NCBI GenBank assembly: GCA_014762635.1 | Contig: JABURR010000063.1 | Span: forward strand, 62,001 to 126,000 | From: Paracoccaceae bacterium | Lineage (GTDB): Bacteria; Pseudomonadota; Alphaproteobacteria; Rhodobacterales; Rhodobacteraceae | Direction: 5' to 3' | Length of the DNA: 64,000 bases | Shown: one piece after another, positions 41,322 to 49,696 of the stretch | Numbering within the stretch: position 1 is the stretch's first letter | Layout: every line of letters begins with the position of its first letter | Program-made: the position numbers and the translations under genes | Notes under the pieces: model-generated | Database searches by the model: none | What the model was told of the DNA's origin: nothing | What the model saw: the letters and a program-made list of their open reading frames with translations, nothing else

Positions 41322-42263
41322 TCAAAGCTGCAGCAACGCCTTTTCCATCATCATGTGGACACCCTTGTTGCCATTCACCGTCTGGGTGATGCGCAGATCG
41401 CCAGCGAGCGAACAGAGCATGTAGGCGTCTTCGCGCGAGAGACCCGTCTCCGCACAGATCCAGTTGATCATGTCGCGCAAAGCGCGCTCCGCGCATCGGT
41501 CGAGGTCTTCGTGCAGGCTCATGGTGATCAGGTGCGTGGGCGTCTCGGCGCGGGGCGTGTGCAGCGACATGTCCTCGCGCAGGGTCAGTTTGAAGGTGCC
41601 TGTCAGGGCGGTTTCGATCGCGGTGACGCAGACCTCTCCATCACCCTGGGCACCATGCCCGTCGCCGCAGGAAAAGAGTGCGCCCTCGGCATGGACGGGC
41701 AGGTAGAGCGTGCTGCCCGTGACCAGTTCCTTGAGGTCGAGGTTGCCGCCATGGGCGCGCGGCTGGATGGTCGAGATACGACCCCAGTTCGGCGGTGGCG
41801 CCACGCCCATGACGCCGAAGAACGGTTTCAGTGGCAGTTTCAGGCCCCAGGACAGGGTGGCAACTCCTGCCTCGGTATCGAGCGGGATGATGGTGGTTCG
41901 CCCGGTCTGGAAGTCATCCGGCAGCGTACCCGCGAGGGGACGGATGATGTTCCATCCCCAATCCTGCCGGATCGTGACATCGAGAACCTGCACCTCGAGC
42001 ACGTGTCCCGGCTTGGCCCCGCGAACAGCGACCGGCCCGGTCAGGATGTGCCCCGGAAGCTGGCGCGGCGATTTGGCGTGGATGTCGAGCAGTTCCGGCG
42101 GCACGTGAAAGCCTCCACCAGACGGCGGCAGTTGTTCCGGGCTGCCAGAGACGGTCTCGATCACGATCGTTTCGCCGCTGTCGATCTCGGCAACAGGCGG
42201 CAGGGTCGCGTCGAAATAGCCCCAGGCGCAGGTTTCCGGGGTGGCCTTGAGAAGCGTGGTCAT
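41322..42263 (-). CDS. Acetamidase/formamidase family amidase
   Basis: A 313-residue member of the FmdA/AmdA family, which hydrolyses formamide, acetamide or similar small amides to ammonia and an acid. Seen are PGHILTGPVAVRGAKPGHVLEV, FFGVMGVAPP, and the conserved AEGALFSCGDGHGAQGDGE-type block near residue 195. Length fits. It is on the minus strand, with the gamma-glutamyltransferase 158 bp downstream and the GntR regulator upstream. It probably belongs to the same nitrogen-compound unit as the racemase and NCS1 permease. Confidence 0.88.
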   Translation of the reverse strand: MTTLLKATPETCAWGYFDATLPPVAEIDSGETIVIETVSGSPEQLPPSGGGFHVPPELLDIHAKSPRQLPGHILTGPVAVRGAKPGHVLEVQVLDVTIRQDWGWNIIRPLAGTLPDDFQTGRTTIIPLDTEAGVATLSWGLKLPLKPFFGVMGVAPPPNWGRISTIQPRAHGGNLDLKELVTGSTLYLPVHAEGALFSCGDGHGAQGDGEVCVTAIETALTGTFKLTLREDMSLHTPRAETPTHLITMSLHEDLDRCAERALRDMINWICAETGLSREDAYMLCSLAGDLRITQTVNGNKGVHMMMEKALLQL

Positions 42264-42496
42264 CGGGCATCCTTTGGTTCGGTTCTGTGGTGAGTGATAA
42301 TCCGGCCCGGACAGGTCGGAACACGTCCATCATCAGAGAATTCCAGGCGACACGCGCAAGACGCATCGGCCTTCAAGTTTCTTGCCCGGCTTCGGAGTTC
42401 ACGCCGACCCCGAGCACCCGCTCTGTATTCTCTCATTCGCGTCAGAACGAAACCCGAAAGCTGCGTCGGAGCGCGGCGAACACCGTGCGCATGTCC

Positions 42497-43177
42497 TCAA
42501 TACGACGGGGACACAAGCGCTTGGGCCAGGCCGAACCCGATCTGTTTCGGGCGGTCAAACGACAGGTCGGCCTCCAGGTGCTGCAGGTGTTCGTCGATCA
42601 GATGGGAGAGTGCCTCGGCATCTCCTTTTTCCAACGCGTTGACGATCTCGGTGTGCTCGTCCTCGGAGCATTGGGAGGCGCCGCCACTGGAATAGAGGCC
42701 GAGGATCAGAGTTGAACGCATCGTCAGTTCGGCCAGGAAGCGTTCCAGGACATGGTTCCCTGCAATCTTTGCCAGTTGTATGTGGAACTGGCGGGAGAGG
42801 CGCAACTCGAGTGGTTTTCTGGCGGTCGCCCGCGCCTGGGCTTCTTCCTCTATGATCTCGCGTAGCTTCCTTATGTCTTCGACAGTGGCATGTTTCGCCG
42901 CTTCGCGGGCAATGGTGCGTTCGATGGCGCGGCGTGCCTGGAAGATGTCGCGCGCCTCCTGCGGTGTCGGCGTGACGACGAAGGCCCCGCGGTTCGGGCG
43001 CAGTTCCACGATGTGCTGACCGGCAAGCGATGCCAGCGCGCGTCTCACGTTCGCGCGATTGCAGTCGAAAAGCTCGCTGAGCACCTGCTCGCCGAGCTTT
43101 GTGCCCGCGGGGAGGCGCTGCTCAGCAATGGCATCGAGAATCGCGTCTTCGATGCGGTTTTCAGGGGCTTCGGTCAT
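42497..43177 (-). CDS. GntR-family (FCD) transcriptional regulator
   Basis: A 226-residue GntR regulator. The winged helix reads ELFDCNRANVRRALASLAGQ-like around residue 40, where Asn-Arg-Ala-Asn replaces the common SRTPVR. A helical FCD domain follows with LSRQFHIQLAKIAGN and EHTEIVNALEKGD. It is divergent from the racemase-NCS1 permease unit. The gap contains two TTGTYAACAA palindromes, its likely operators. This regulator type usually represses uptake and catabolism until the substrate, here perhaps a hydantoin or amide, is present. Confidence 0.9.
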   Translation of the reverse strand: MTEAPENRIEDAILDAIAEQRLPAGTKLGEQVLSELFDCNRANVRRALASLAGQHIVELRPNRGAFVVTPTPQEARDIFQARRAIERTIAREAAKHATVEDIRKLREIIEEEAQARATARKPLELRLSRQFHIQLAKIAGNHVLERFLAELTMRSTLILGLYSSGGASQCSEDEHTEIVNALEKGDAEALSHLIDEHLQHLEADLSFDRPKQIGFGLAQALVSPSY

Positions 43178-43243
43178 GTGAACACTGCTCGAGCGAGAGA
43201 ATATTTCACCAAAGTATTCATTGAGTTGGGCTTCCGCAACTCC

Positions 43244-43253
43244 TTGTCAACAA
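43244..43253. promoter_or_regulatory. Predicted GntR operator TTGTCAACAA
   Basis: A near-perfect palindrome in the divergent gap between the GntR gene (42497-43177) and the racemase gene, 36 bp from a perfect TTGTTAACAA copy. It overlaps the promoter area. Confidence 0.55.
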
Positions 43254-43279
43254 ATCTTCGATTGACTTGTTAAGTAAGA

Positions 43280-43289
43280 TTGTTAACAA
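43280..43289. promoter_or_regulatory. Predicted GntR operator TTGTTAACAA
   Basis: A perfect 10-bp palindrome 24 bp upstream of the racemase start codon, matching the copy at 43244-43253 at 9 of 10 positions. A half-site-like TTGTTAAG lies between them at 43268. Confidence 0.55.
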
Positions 43290-43313
43290 AAATAAAGAAC
43301 AAGGAGGAGGATC

Positions 43314-44012
43314 ATGGACATACTTGTGGTTAATCCCAATTCCACGGCGTCGATGACGGACAAGATCGTCGAGGCCGCCCGGCGTGCCGCTGACGAGGGC
43401 GTCACCATCATCGGGGCAACGGCCGTCGGTGCGCCCGCCAGTATCGAAGGGCACGTGGACGAGGCGATGAGCCTTCCGGGGCTTCTGGATCAGGTCCGCC
43501 AGGCCGAGGCGCGCGGCATCGATGGCGTCGTCGTCGCCTGTTTCGACGATTTCGGAATCGGCGCCTGCCGCGAGATCGCGACCGGTCCTGTTCTCGGGAT
43601 CTGCGAAGCCAGCGTGAAGGCCGCCAGCATGCTGGCCATGTCCTTCAGCGTGGTGACCACGCTGCCGCGCTCGGTTCCGATCATCGAGGAACTCATCCAC
43701 CGCTACGGCCTGTCGCACATGTGCCGCCGCGTGCGATCGGCCGAGATCCCGGTGCTGGCGCTGGAAGAGCCGGGCTCGAATGCCCGGATCAAGGTCCGGG
43801 ACGAGATCCTGCGCGCGATCGAGGAGGATCGCTGCGAGGCGGTGGTGCTTGGCTGTGCCGGCATGGCCGATCTGACCACCTGGCTCAGCGAAGAGACCGG
43901 CATCCCGGTCATCGACGGTGTCACCGTCGCGACGCGGATGGTCAGCGCGCTGGTGGGCTGCGGCCTGAAGACCAGCAAAATCAATGCCTATGCGGCACCG
44001 AATGTGAAATGA
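43314..44012 (+). CDS. Asp/Glu/hydantoin racemase family protein
   Basis: A 232-residue cofactor-independent racemase of the HyuE/allantoin racemase group. The N-terminus MDILVVNPNSTASMTDKI and the two catalytic cysteines, in VVACFDDFG (about residue 80) and VVLGCAGMADL (about residue 182), are all present. It would racemise a hydantoin or allantoin. A strong AAGGAGGAGG precedes the start. The NCS1 permease gene follows 22 bp later, and such racemase-permease pairs are typical of hydantoin/allantoin uptake. The substrate is inferred from that pairing. Confidence 0.9.
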   Translation: MDILVVNPNSTASMTDKIVEAARRAADEGVTIIGATAVGAPASIEGHVDEAMSLPGLLDQVRQAEARGIDGVVVACFDDFGIGACREIATGPVLGICEASVKAASMLAMSFSVVTTLPRSVPIIEELIHRYGLSHMCRRVRSAEIPVLALEEPGSNARIKVRDEILRAIEEDRCEAVVLGCAGMADLTTWLSEETGIPVIDGVTVATRMVSALVGCGLKTSKINAYAAPNVK

Positions 44013-44034
44013 TCGTCATGGACGGGAGGAAAAA

Positions 44035-45414
44035 ATGACCATGAACGTCGATATCGCGCAAGCAGGGGAGATGCAGTCGCATGACCACGTGCCTCATGTG
44101 CAGGAGAAATCGCTTGGCGAGGAAAGCCTCGCCCCGCAGGACACGCGGATCATGGACCCCTGGTCCTACCTGTTTGCCTGGCTCGGGGGGTGCGTCTCGA
44201 TCGGGACCTTCACCGTCGGGTCGGGGCTGGTGGGGACGCTGAACCTGCTTCAGACCTTCGTCGCCATCGCCATTGGCTGTCTTGTCATCGGCTTGGCCCT
44301 GATGATCAACGGGCAGGCCGGGCACAAGTACGGCATTCCCTTCATGGTCCAGGCGCGCTCCGCCTTCGGGTTCACCGGGACGCGCATTCCCGCGCTGGTG
44401 CGCTCGGTTCCGGCGATCGTCTGGTTCGGGTTCCAGAGCTGGATCGGGGCAGGGGCGCTGAACCTCGTCTCGGCGACTCTCTTCGGCTATGACAACATGA
44501 TCGTCTTCTTCGTCGGGTTCCAACTGCTCCAGATCGGTCTGTCGGTGCTGGGTTTCCACGGGATCAAGTGGCTCGAGAACATCGGCTCGGTCTTCATCAT
44601 CGGGTCGCTCGTCTACATGTTCTTCAGCGTCATCAATAAATACGGCGATGAGATCATGACCAATCTCGTGAATGTCGAGGGCACCTGGGGTGCGCCGTTC
44701 TGGGGGGCGACCATGCTGTTCCTCGGGGTCTATTCCACGATGATGCTGAACGTGTCCGACTACTCGCGGGAACTGCGCAAGGATGTCGGGCCGGTGCGCC
44801 AGATCGCGATCTATGCCAACTCGATCCTGCCTGCGACGCTGTTCATGGGGCTTATCGGGTTGATGGTCTCGGGTGCGACCGGCGAGGTCGATCCGATCAA
44901 GGTCTTCTCGAGCGCGGTGGACAACAAGCTGCTGCTGGTGACGACGCTGCTCTTCATCGCCTTCGCGCAGGTGACCACGAACATCCTGAACAACGTGGTG
45001 CCGCCTGCCTATGCGCTGATGGATGTCTTCAACCTGAAATTCCGGACCTCTGCGGTGATCGTCGGGCTGCTAGCCTTCTGCACATTCCCGTGGGAGCTGG
45101 TGAAGGACGAATCCGCCGCCGGTCTGAGCCTCTTTATCCAGACCTACTCGGCCTTCCTTGGCCCGATCTTTGCGATCCTGGTCGTCGACTACTTCGTGCT
45201 GCGCAAGCAGGAGCTTGATATCGACAAGCTCTACGATCCCAATGGCCCCTATGCCGGGATCAACTGGGCCGCGGTGATCGCCATGGGCGCGGGCGTGGTC
45301 TTCGCGCTGATCTTCTCGGGCGTCTCGTGGTACGCGAGCCTCTTGCCCGCGGGCGGCGTGTACTACCTGTTGATGCGGAACATGCCGAGCGCACGTCGAT
45401 TCCTCGACGGGTAG
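44035..45414 (+). CDS. NCS1-family permease (hydantoin/allantoin/purine type)
   Basis: A 459-residue inner-membrane transporter with about twelve membrane segments. NCS1 features include a cytoplasmic N-terminal region ending in MDPWSYLFAWLGGCVSIGTF, the substrate-site QARSAFGFTGTRIPALVRS and IVWFGFQSWIGAGALN (the Trp/Gln pair seen in hydantoin and uracil carriers), and MLNVSDYSR. It is the second gene of the GntR-controlled unit and is followed by a good terminator. Likely cargo is a hydantoin, allantoin, cytosine or a similar small nitrogen ring. Confidence 0.9.
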   Translation: MTMNVDIAQAGEMQSHDHVPHVQEKSLGEESLAPQDTRIMDPWSYLFAWLGGCVSIGTFTVGSGLVGTLNLLQTFVAIAIGCLVIGLALMINGQAGHKYGIPFMVQARSAFGFTGTRIPALVRSVPAIVWFGFQSWIGAGALNLVSATLFGYDNMIVFFVGFQLLQIGLSVLGFHGIKWLENIGSVFIIGSLVYMFFSVINKYGDEIMTNLVNVEGTWGAPFWGATMLFLGVYSTMMLNVSDYSRELRKDVGPVRQIAIYANSILPATLFMGLIGLMVSGATGEVDPIKVFSSAVDNKLLLVTTLLFIAFAQVTTNILNNVVPPAYALMDVFNLKFRTSAVIVGLLAFCTFPWELVKDESAAGLSLFIQTYSAFLGPIFAILVVDYFVLRKQELDIDKLYDPNGPYAGINWAAVIAMGAGVVFALIFSGVSWYASLLPAGGVYYLLMRNMPSARRFLDG

Positions 45415-45436
45415 GGATCACCCATCAAGCAAGATC

Positions 45437-45463
45437 AGGCCCGCTTTCACGGCGGGCTTGTTT
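45437..45463 (+). terminator. Rho-independent terminator after the NCS1 permease
   Basis: GCCCGC (45439-45444), a 7-nt loop and GCGGGC (45452-45457) are followed by TTGTTT. This is the most canonical terminator in the window, and it ends the racemase-permease unit 22 bp after the stop. Confidence 0.75.
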
Positions 45464-45561
45464 GCTTGTGAAAGTGAGAGTTCCAGGCCGTGACCACGAC
45501 GAGCATGGCTCACCGCCAAAGAACAGGCGGAAATGTTCAAAATCATTTCAGGATTCGCAAT

Positions 45562-46026
45562 TCAGATCGCAAGATCAAGCCGGGGTTTCCAGAACGGGCG
45601 GAACAGCTCGATCTTGGGACAGCGGTTCATGACCACTTTCAACCCAGCGTCCTCGGCCAGTTTTGCCGCGCGGTCGTCGTAGACGCCGATTTGGCCCCAG
45701 AGAACCTTTGCCCCGATCGCGATGGCCTGTTCGGTGATCGCGTAAAGCTCTTCCTTGGGGCGAAACACCTCGACCATGTCGACCGGACGGTCGATTTCCG
45801 CGAGCGAGTTATAGACCTTGATGCCGCGGATCTCGGTGACTGCCGGGTTCGGGTTGACGGGGATCATGTCGTATCCCGTCTCGTGCAACACGCGCAGGAC
45901 GCCGTAGCTGAACTTGGTCTTGTCCGCGCTCGCTCCGACCATGGCTATGGTTTTGACCGACTTCAAGATCTCAGCGATGTACTTCGGGTCGTAGTCGTAG
46001 ATGCGGTCGATGTCGGCTTCGGGCAT
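45562..46026 (-). CDS. CoA-binding domain protein
   Basis: A 154-residue protein consisting of one CoA-binding Rossmann domain (YccU/PF13380 type). Landmarks are KTIAMVGASADKTKFSYGVL, MIPVNPN, and the C-terminal VVMNRCPKIELFRP. Family members are related to the CoA-binding part of succinyl-CoA synthetase and have unclear roles. It is the third gene of the methanethiol oxidase operon, 2 bp after the ferredoxin gene. Possibly it handles a CoA thioester or senses CoA; function is not established. Confidence 0.85.
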   Translation of the reverse strand: MPEADIDRIYDYDPKYIAEILKSVKTIAMVGASADKTKFSYGVLRVLHETGYDMIPVNPNPAVTEIRGIKVYNSLAEIDRPVDMVEVFRPKEELYAITEQAIAIGAKVLWGQIGVYDDRAAKLAEDAGLKVVMNRCPKIELFRPFWKPRLDLAI

Positions 46027-46028
46027 GC

Positions 46029-46397
46029 CTAGCGTTCCTTGATCGTGGCGATATCCGCCTTGAGTTCATGGGGTTCCAAAGGGTCGAGAAAGGGATTGCG
46101 GTAGAGCTTGTCGTGGCTCTCGACGCCGATCTCCAGCGTGCAATCGCTTGTCGGGCGAGCAACGCACAGGATGATGTAGCCGTTGTTGATCTGCCTGTTG
46201 TTCAGCGCGACCTGACGACGTTGATCCACCGCGCCCGAGGTCAGCTTTGCGGCGCAGGTGATGCAGCCGCCGTACTTGCACCCGTAGGGCAGGTCCACGC
46301 CCTGCTCCCGCAGCGTGTCAAGCAGCGGGCGGCGGGCATCGACCTGGTAGGTGGCGCCGTCGCGGTTGGCGAGCGTTATGATCCGGGTCTCGGTCAC
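46029..46397 (-). CDS. Plant-type [2Fe-2S] ferredoxin
   Basis: A 122-residue ferredoxin. The cluster ligands are the three Cys of LPYGCKYGGCITCAAKL (C-x4-C-x2-C) and a distal Cys in YIILCVAR. It carries electrons one at a time in the cytoplasm. Its ATG overlaps the stop of the methanethiol oxidase gene (ATGA), so the two are translationally coupled. An electron-transfer role linked to that enzyme, or to assembly of its copper site, is an inference from this tight coupling. Confidence 0.9.
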   Translation of the reverse strand: MTETRIITLANRDGATYQVDARRPLLDTLREQGVDLPYGCKYGGCITCAAKLTSGAVDQRRQVALNNRQINNGYIILCVARPTSDCTLEIGVESHDKLYRNPFLDPLEPHELKADIATIKER

Positions 46398-47749
46398 AGC
46401 CAGATGTCGCTCGTGCAGTCGCCGCCGGGATAGCGGGTTTCGTGGCAGCGGCTCGGGCCGTTGGGTTCCTTGCCGAAATCGACCATGAAGTCTTCGTTGA
46501 TCTTCATGCCGCCGTTTTCGACGTCGCAGTCAATCATCACCATCACCCCGCCCTGGGTGCGGATCTCGGGGTAGAACTGATTGTCCCATGTCGAGAACAG
46601 CGAAGTGGTAACATAGAGCCGCTTGCCATCGAGCGAGAGCTGGAACATCTGCGGCCCGCCCGCGATCTTGACGCCATTGACCTCGGGTGCCTTGCCCAGA
46701 AGCCCGCCCATCCAGACCTGGCCCGTCAGTTTCGGGTTATGCGGGTCGGTGATGTCATACTGGCGCATGTCTCCGTGCAACCAGTTGTTCAGGTAGAGAT
46801 ACTTGTCATCCATCGAAACCAGGATGGCCGACATCACGCCCGGCAGTGGAATTGGCCATTCCGGATGCGGTTCGTTGTCCACGTCGATGATCTTTTCCCA
46901 TTCCCATTTCCCGGCGTCGGACTTCCAGAAATGGATCACGTTGGAACTGAGCGCCGCGCCACAGAAGCCGTGGGTGCTGTCGGGATCGTGGAGGAACTTG
47001 ACCTCCAGCGGGATCAGCCCGTCCTCGCCCAGATACATCGTCTCGATCGGGGTGCGCTTCTCGAAATCCCAGATGTGCAGGCGGCGCCCATATTTCAGAT
47101 GCCCCACTTCCTCGAGGTCGAAGCCGGGCATGAAGGTATTCGGCGCGGCCCATTCGGAACTGACCATCACGTTGTGACGTGGCTGGTACCAGAAGTCATA
47201 GCCGAACGGGATGTCGCCCATGGAGGCTTCCCAGCGCCCGACGATCTCGAAATCCTTGTTCAGGTGCAGGTAACCGCCCGGTGCCTCGCCTTTCGCGTCA
47301 CCAAGGAACGAGATGATGATCTCCGATCCCAGGCAGTGCACCGTGTGCGGGCCGCTCAGGTTGGTCTTCGACTTGATCTCGGCCCCGTCTATGACCTTGT
47401 GCAATCGCGGTGCCCGCGGATCTGTGGCCGTATCCACCACGTGGATGTTGTTCGATCTGACACCCGGCACCAGGAGGTACTTGCGCGCCATCGAGGAATC
47501 GTCGTGGCAGGACGAACAGGCATTCCAACCCATGTGATGCAGCTCGTCCCCTATGCCCGGCATCTCCAGCCGGTGGATCACCTGGCTGTAGGTCGGGCTC
47601 TCGGGATCGGCGTCGACCGTCGCAAGGTAGTCCGGCTTCTGGATCCCGGTGCCGGTATAGATGGCAATCGTGTAGAGCAGCTTTTCCCTTGGAGCTTTGA
47701 TCGCCTCGGCCGGAGAGGCATAGCCTGGCCCGCAGCACATCTTGGTCAT
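46394..47749 (-). CDS. mtoX: Methanethiol oxidase (SBP56/SELENBP1 family)
   Basis: A 451-residue seven-bladed-propeller protein of the selenium-binding-protein/methanethiol oxidase family. These copper enzymes convert methanethiol and O2 to formaldehyde, H2S and H2O2. Seen are CCGPGYASPAEAIKAPRE at the N-terminus, HHMGWNACSSCHDDSS, SGPHTVHCLGSE, SSEWAAPNTF, and the C-terminal RCHETRYPGGDCTSDIW, giving the conserved His/Cys set. No signal peptide is present, whereas the Hyphomicrobium enzyme is periplasmic, so this form is probably cytoplasmic. It is the first gene of a three-gene operon, divergent from an IclR regulator. Methanethiol from DMSP breakdown would fit a marine lifestyle. Confidence 0.9.
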   Translation of the reverse strand: MTKMCCGPGYASPAEAIKAPREKLLYTIAIYTGTGIQKPDYLATVDADPESPTYSQVIHRLEMPGIGDELHHMGWNACSSCHDDSSMARKYLLVPGVRSNNIHVVDTATDPRAPRLHKVIDGAEIKSKTNLSGPHTVHCLGSEIIISFLGDAKGEAPGGYLHLNKDFEIVGRWEASMGDIPFGYDFWYQPRHNVMVSSEWAAPNTFMPGFDLEEVGHLKYGRRLHIWDFEKRTPIETMYLGEDGLIPLEVKFLHDPDSTHGFCGAALSSNVIHFWKSDAGKWEWEKIIDVDNEPHPEWPIPLPGVMSAILVSMDDKYLYLNNWLHGDMRQYDITDPHNPKLTGQVWMGGLLGKAPEVNGVKIAGGPQMFQLSLDGKRLYVTTSLFSTWDNQFYPEIRTQGGVMVMIDCDVENGGMKINEDFMVDFGKEPNGPSRCHETRYPGGDCTSDIWL

Positions 47750-47780
47750 GGTCGTCGCGCCTCCCTTGATTCCCTGTTAA

Positions 47781-47819
47781 TTCCCATATAACGAAAAAAT
47801 GTGTATCGATATATGGGAA
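47781..47819. promoter_or_regulatory. Perfect inverted repeat, predicted IclR operator
   Basis: TTCCCATATA (47781-47790) and TATATGGGAA (47810-47819) form a perfect 10-bp inverted repeat with a 19-bp spacer. It fills most of the 74-bp gap between mtoX and the IclR gene and ends 4 bp before the IclR start codon. Control of both genes is expected. Confidence 0.65.
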
Positions 47820-47823
47820 AATT

Positions 47824-48585
47824 ATGCGACTAGAGCGACTGACGCTGGTTCTCGAGATCGTAGGCCAGCGTGGTGAAGCAACGGTCGGCGACATCTGTCG
47901 TCATTCGGACCTTCCGAAGGCTACCGCATATCGGCTGGTGCAGGAGCTCGTCGGCGTGGGTCTGCTGGATCCGGTCGCGCGAGGCAGTTTCGCCATCGGA
48001 GCGCGGCTCAGGCGGATCACCCGGGACGATCAGTCTGATGAGTCCCTACGGGATATCATCGCGCCAACGCTGGCGCGCGCGGCAGCCGATTTTGGCGCGG
48101 CGTTCTTTCTGTCTCGCCTGCGCGGGCAATCGGTCGAGATCATCCACGTGGAAACGCCGGATACCGGTGTCTCCTTCCTGCATCCCGGCCTCGGAAAACG
48201 CCCGTTACACGCGTGCTCCTGCTCCAAGGCCGTCGCGGCATTCATGCCCGACCTGATGGCCTCGCGGTCGACGGAGGACAAGCTCAGAGCCTATACCGAA
48301 TTCACCATCACACGGCTCGACGACCTCCAGGCCGAGTTTGAGCAGATCCGCCAGCGCGGCTATGCCGAATGCGTCGAGGAAATAGAGCGGGGAATGTGCT
48401 CGGTGGCCGCCCCCCTCGCCCAGACCGGACCCGGCGCGCGCCTGTCAATCGGCGCGACAGGGTCTACCAGGGTCTTCACCGCCCCGTTCCGGGAAAGAAT
48501 CGGGCAGGACCTCGTTGCGCTCACGCACGACCTCTCGGATGCATTGGGGTGGATCACAAACCAGCCGACCTCTCAGTCCGCATGA
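47824..48585 (+). CDS. IclR-family transcriptional regulator
   Basis: A 253-residue IclR-type regulator. The N-terminal winged helix has QRGEATVGDICRHSDLPKATAYRLVQ, and the C-terminal GAF-like effector domain has HACSCSKAVAAFMP and RGYAECVEEIERGMCSVAAPL. The start at 47824 lies inside or next to the predicted operator, with no clear Shine-Dalgarno, so the message may be poorly or leaderlessly translated. It is divergent from the methanethiol oxidase operon and is its likely regulator; the effector could be a thiol or sulfur metabolite. Confidence 0.9.
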   Translation: MRLERLTLVLEIVGQRGEATVGDICRHSDLPKATAYRLVQELVGVGLLDPVARGSFAIGARLRRITRDDQSDESLRDIIAPTLARAAADFGAAFFLSRLRGQSVEIIHVETPDTGVSFLHPGLGKRPLHACSCSKAVAAFMPDLMASRSTEDKLRAYTEFTITRLDDLQAEFEQIRQRGYAECVEEIERGMCSVAAPLAQTGPGARLSIGATGSTRVFTAPFRERIGQDLVALTHDLSDALGWITNQPTSQSA

Positions 48586-48637
48586 GACAGATGTGGCACC
48601 GGTGGTGCCTCACTGACTTTGCACCGACCTTGTCAGA

Positions 48638-49615
48638 GGGCGCTGTCAGGAGAACCCGGCTTGAGGCACGACGGCTCCGACAGGCTGTGACCAGCCTGGA
48701 GAGGGCGAGGGCTTCGCGCTTCGCGGGGCTTTCCATCTCCTTGACTGCGGATCTTTCATCGCGGCCATGTCGAGCGTCTGCTCGGCCTGCAGCTTTGTCG
48801 GTCATGTCAGAGAAACCTCGTTTGAGACACTACAGTGCGCTAGCTATCGTCGGCGCATGACCAAACGCAGCCCTTTTCGATACTTCAAGACATCGCCTGG
48901 AATCATCCGACTGGCCGTGATGCGCTATATCCGTTTCCCGCTCTCGCTGCGGAACGTCGAGGATCTGCTGCATGAACGGGGTGTCGACGTCCGCCACGAG
49001 ACGGTCCGGTTCTGGTGGCATCGGTTTGGACCGATGTTCGCCTCCGAGATCCGGAAACGCCGGATCGAAGGCATGAAGTCCAGCCGTTGGCGGTGGCATC
49101 TCGACGAGATCTTCGTGAAGATCAACGGCGAGACGCACTACCTCTGGTGGGCCGTTGATCACGAAGGTGAGGTACTGGAGAGCTTCGTGACGAAGACCCG
49201 GGACAAGAAGTCAGCGCTGAAATTCCTCAGGAAAGCAATGCGCAAGCACGGCCAACCTGAGGCAATCGTGACCGATCGGCTTCGTTCTTACGGCGCCGCC
49301 CTCCGGGAGATCGACGTCGGCGCGCGGCAGGAGACCGGCCGCTGGGCGAACAACAGGGCAGAGAATTCCCATCTTCCATTCCGACGACGAGAGCGGGCGA
49401 TGCTCCGCTTCCGGCGGATGCGAAGTCTTCAGAAGTTCGCCGCCGTCCATGCCTCAGTCTCAAACCACTTCAACCAGGAACGCAGCCTCTCCAGAAGACT
49501 TCTTTTCAAGGCCAGCCGCGCCGCCGCTCTCGCAGAGAGGCGTGGTCTTCTCGCGGCATAAGAGACAGCGTCACTGCCCAACCTGAGACTGGTTCGCATT
49601 CGTCTGGCAGCACCC
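48638..49615 (+). mobile_element. IS6-family-like insertion sequence
   Basis: The element contains one transposase gene. Imperfect terminal repeats are proposed at 48638-48654 (GGGCGCTGTCAGGAGAA) and 49599-49615 (reverse complement GGGTGCTGCCAGACGAA), matching at 13 of 17 positions. A second, similar sequence (TGTCAGAGAAACC) near 48806 may be an alternative left end. No target duplication is evident. The boundary calls are tentative. Confidence 0.6.
48857..49561 (+). CDS. IS6-family transposase
   Basis: A 234-residue DDE transposase of the IS6/IS26 group. The N-terminal YFKTSPGIIRLAVMRYIRFPLSLRNVEDLL-type helix-turn-helix is followed by the catalytic core: Asp in RWHLDEIFVKI, Asp in AIVTDRLRSYGAALRE and Glu in NNRAENSHLPFRRRERAM. 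All three acidic residues are present, so it may be active. The start MTKRSPFRYFK at 48857 is typical of the family. A decayed relative lies at about 58590-58935, on the other side of the sugar island. Confidence 0.92.
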   Translation: MTKRSPFRYFKTSPGIIRLAVMRYIRFPLSLRNVEDLLHERGVDVRHETVRFWWHRFGPMFASEIRKRRIEGMKSSRWRWHLDEIFVKINGETHYLWWAVDHEGEVLESFVTKTRDKKSALKFLRKAMRKHGQPEAIVTDRLRSYGAALREIDVGARQETGRWANNRAENSHLPFRRRERAMLRFRRMRSLQKFAAVHASVSNHFNQERSLSRRLLFKASRAAALAERRGLLAA

Positions 49616-49696
49616 AAGACCGCACCCCGCAACGATCGTTCTCAGCTCAAATCAACCCTTGCGCGCAAGGTGCCGTCCACACGTGACAGCACCACC

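Noticed and set aside
48630-49623. Target-site duplication around the IS6-type element
   Set aside because: The 8 bp next to the proposed left end (TTGTCAGA) and right end (AAGACCGC) do not match, so no duplication is claimed and the ends remain tentative.
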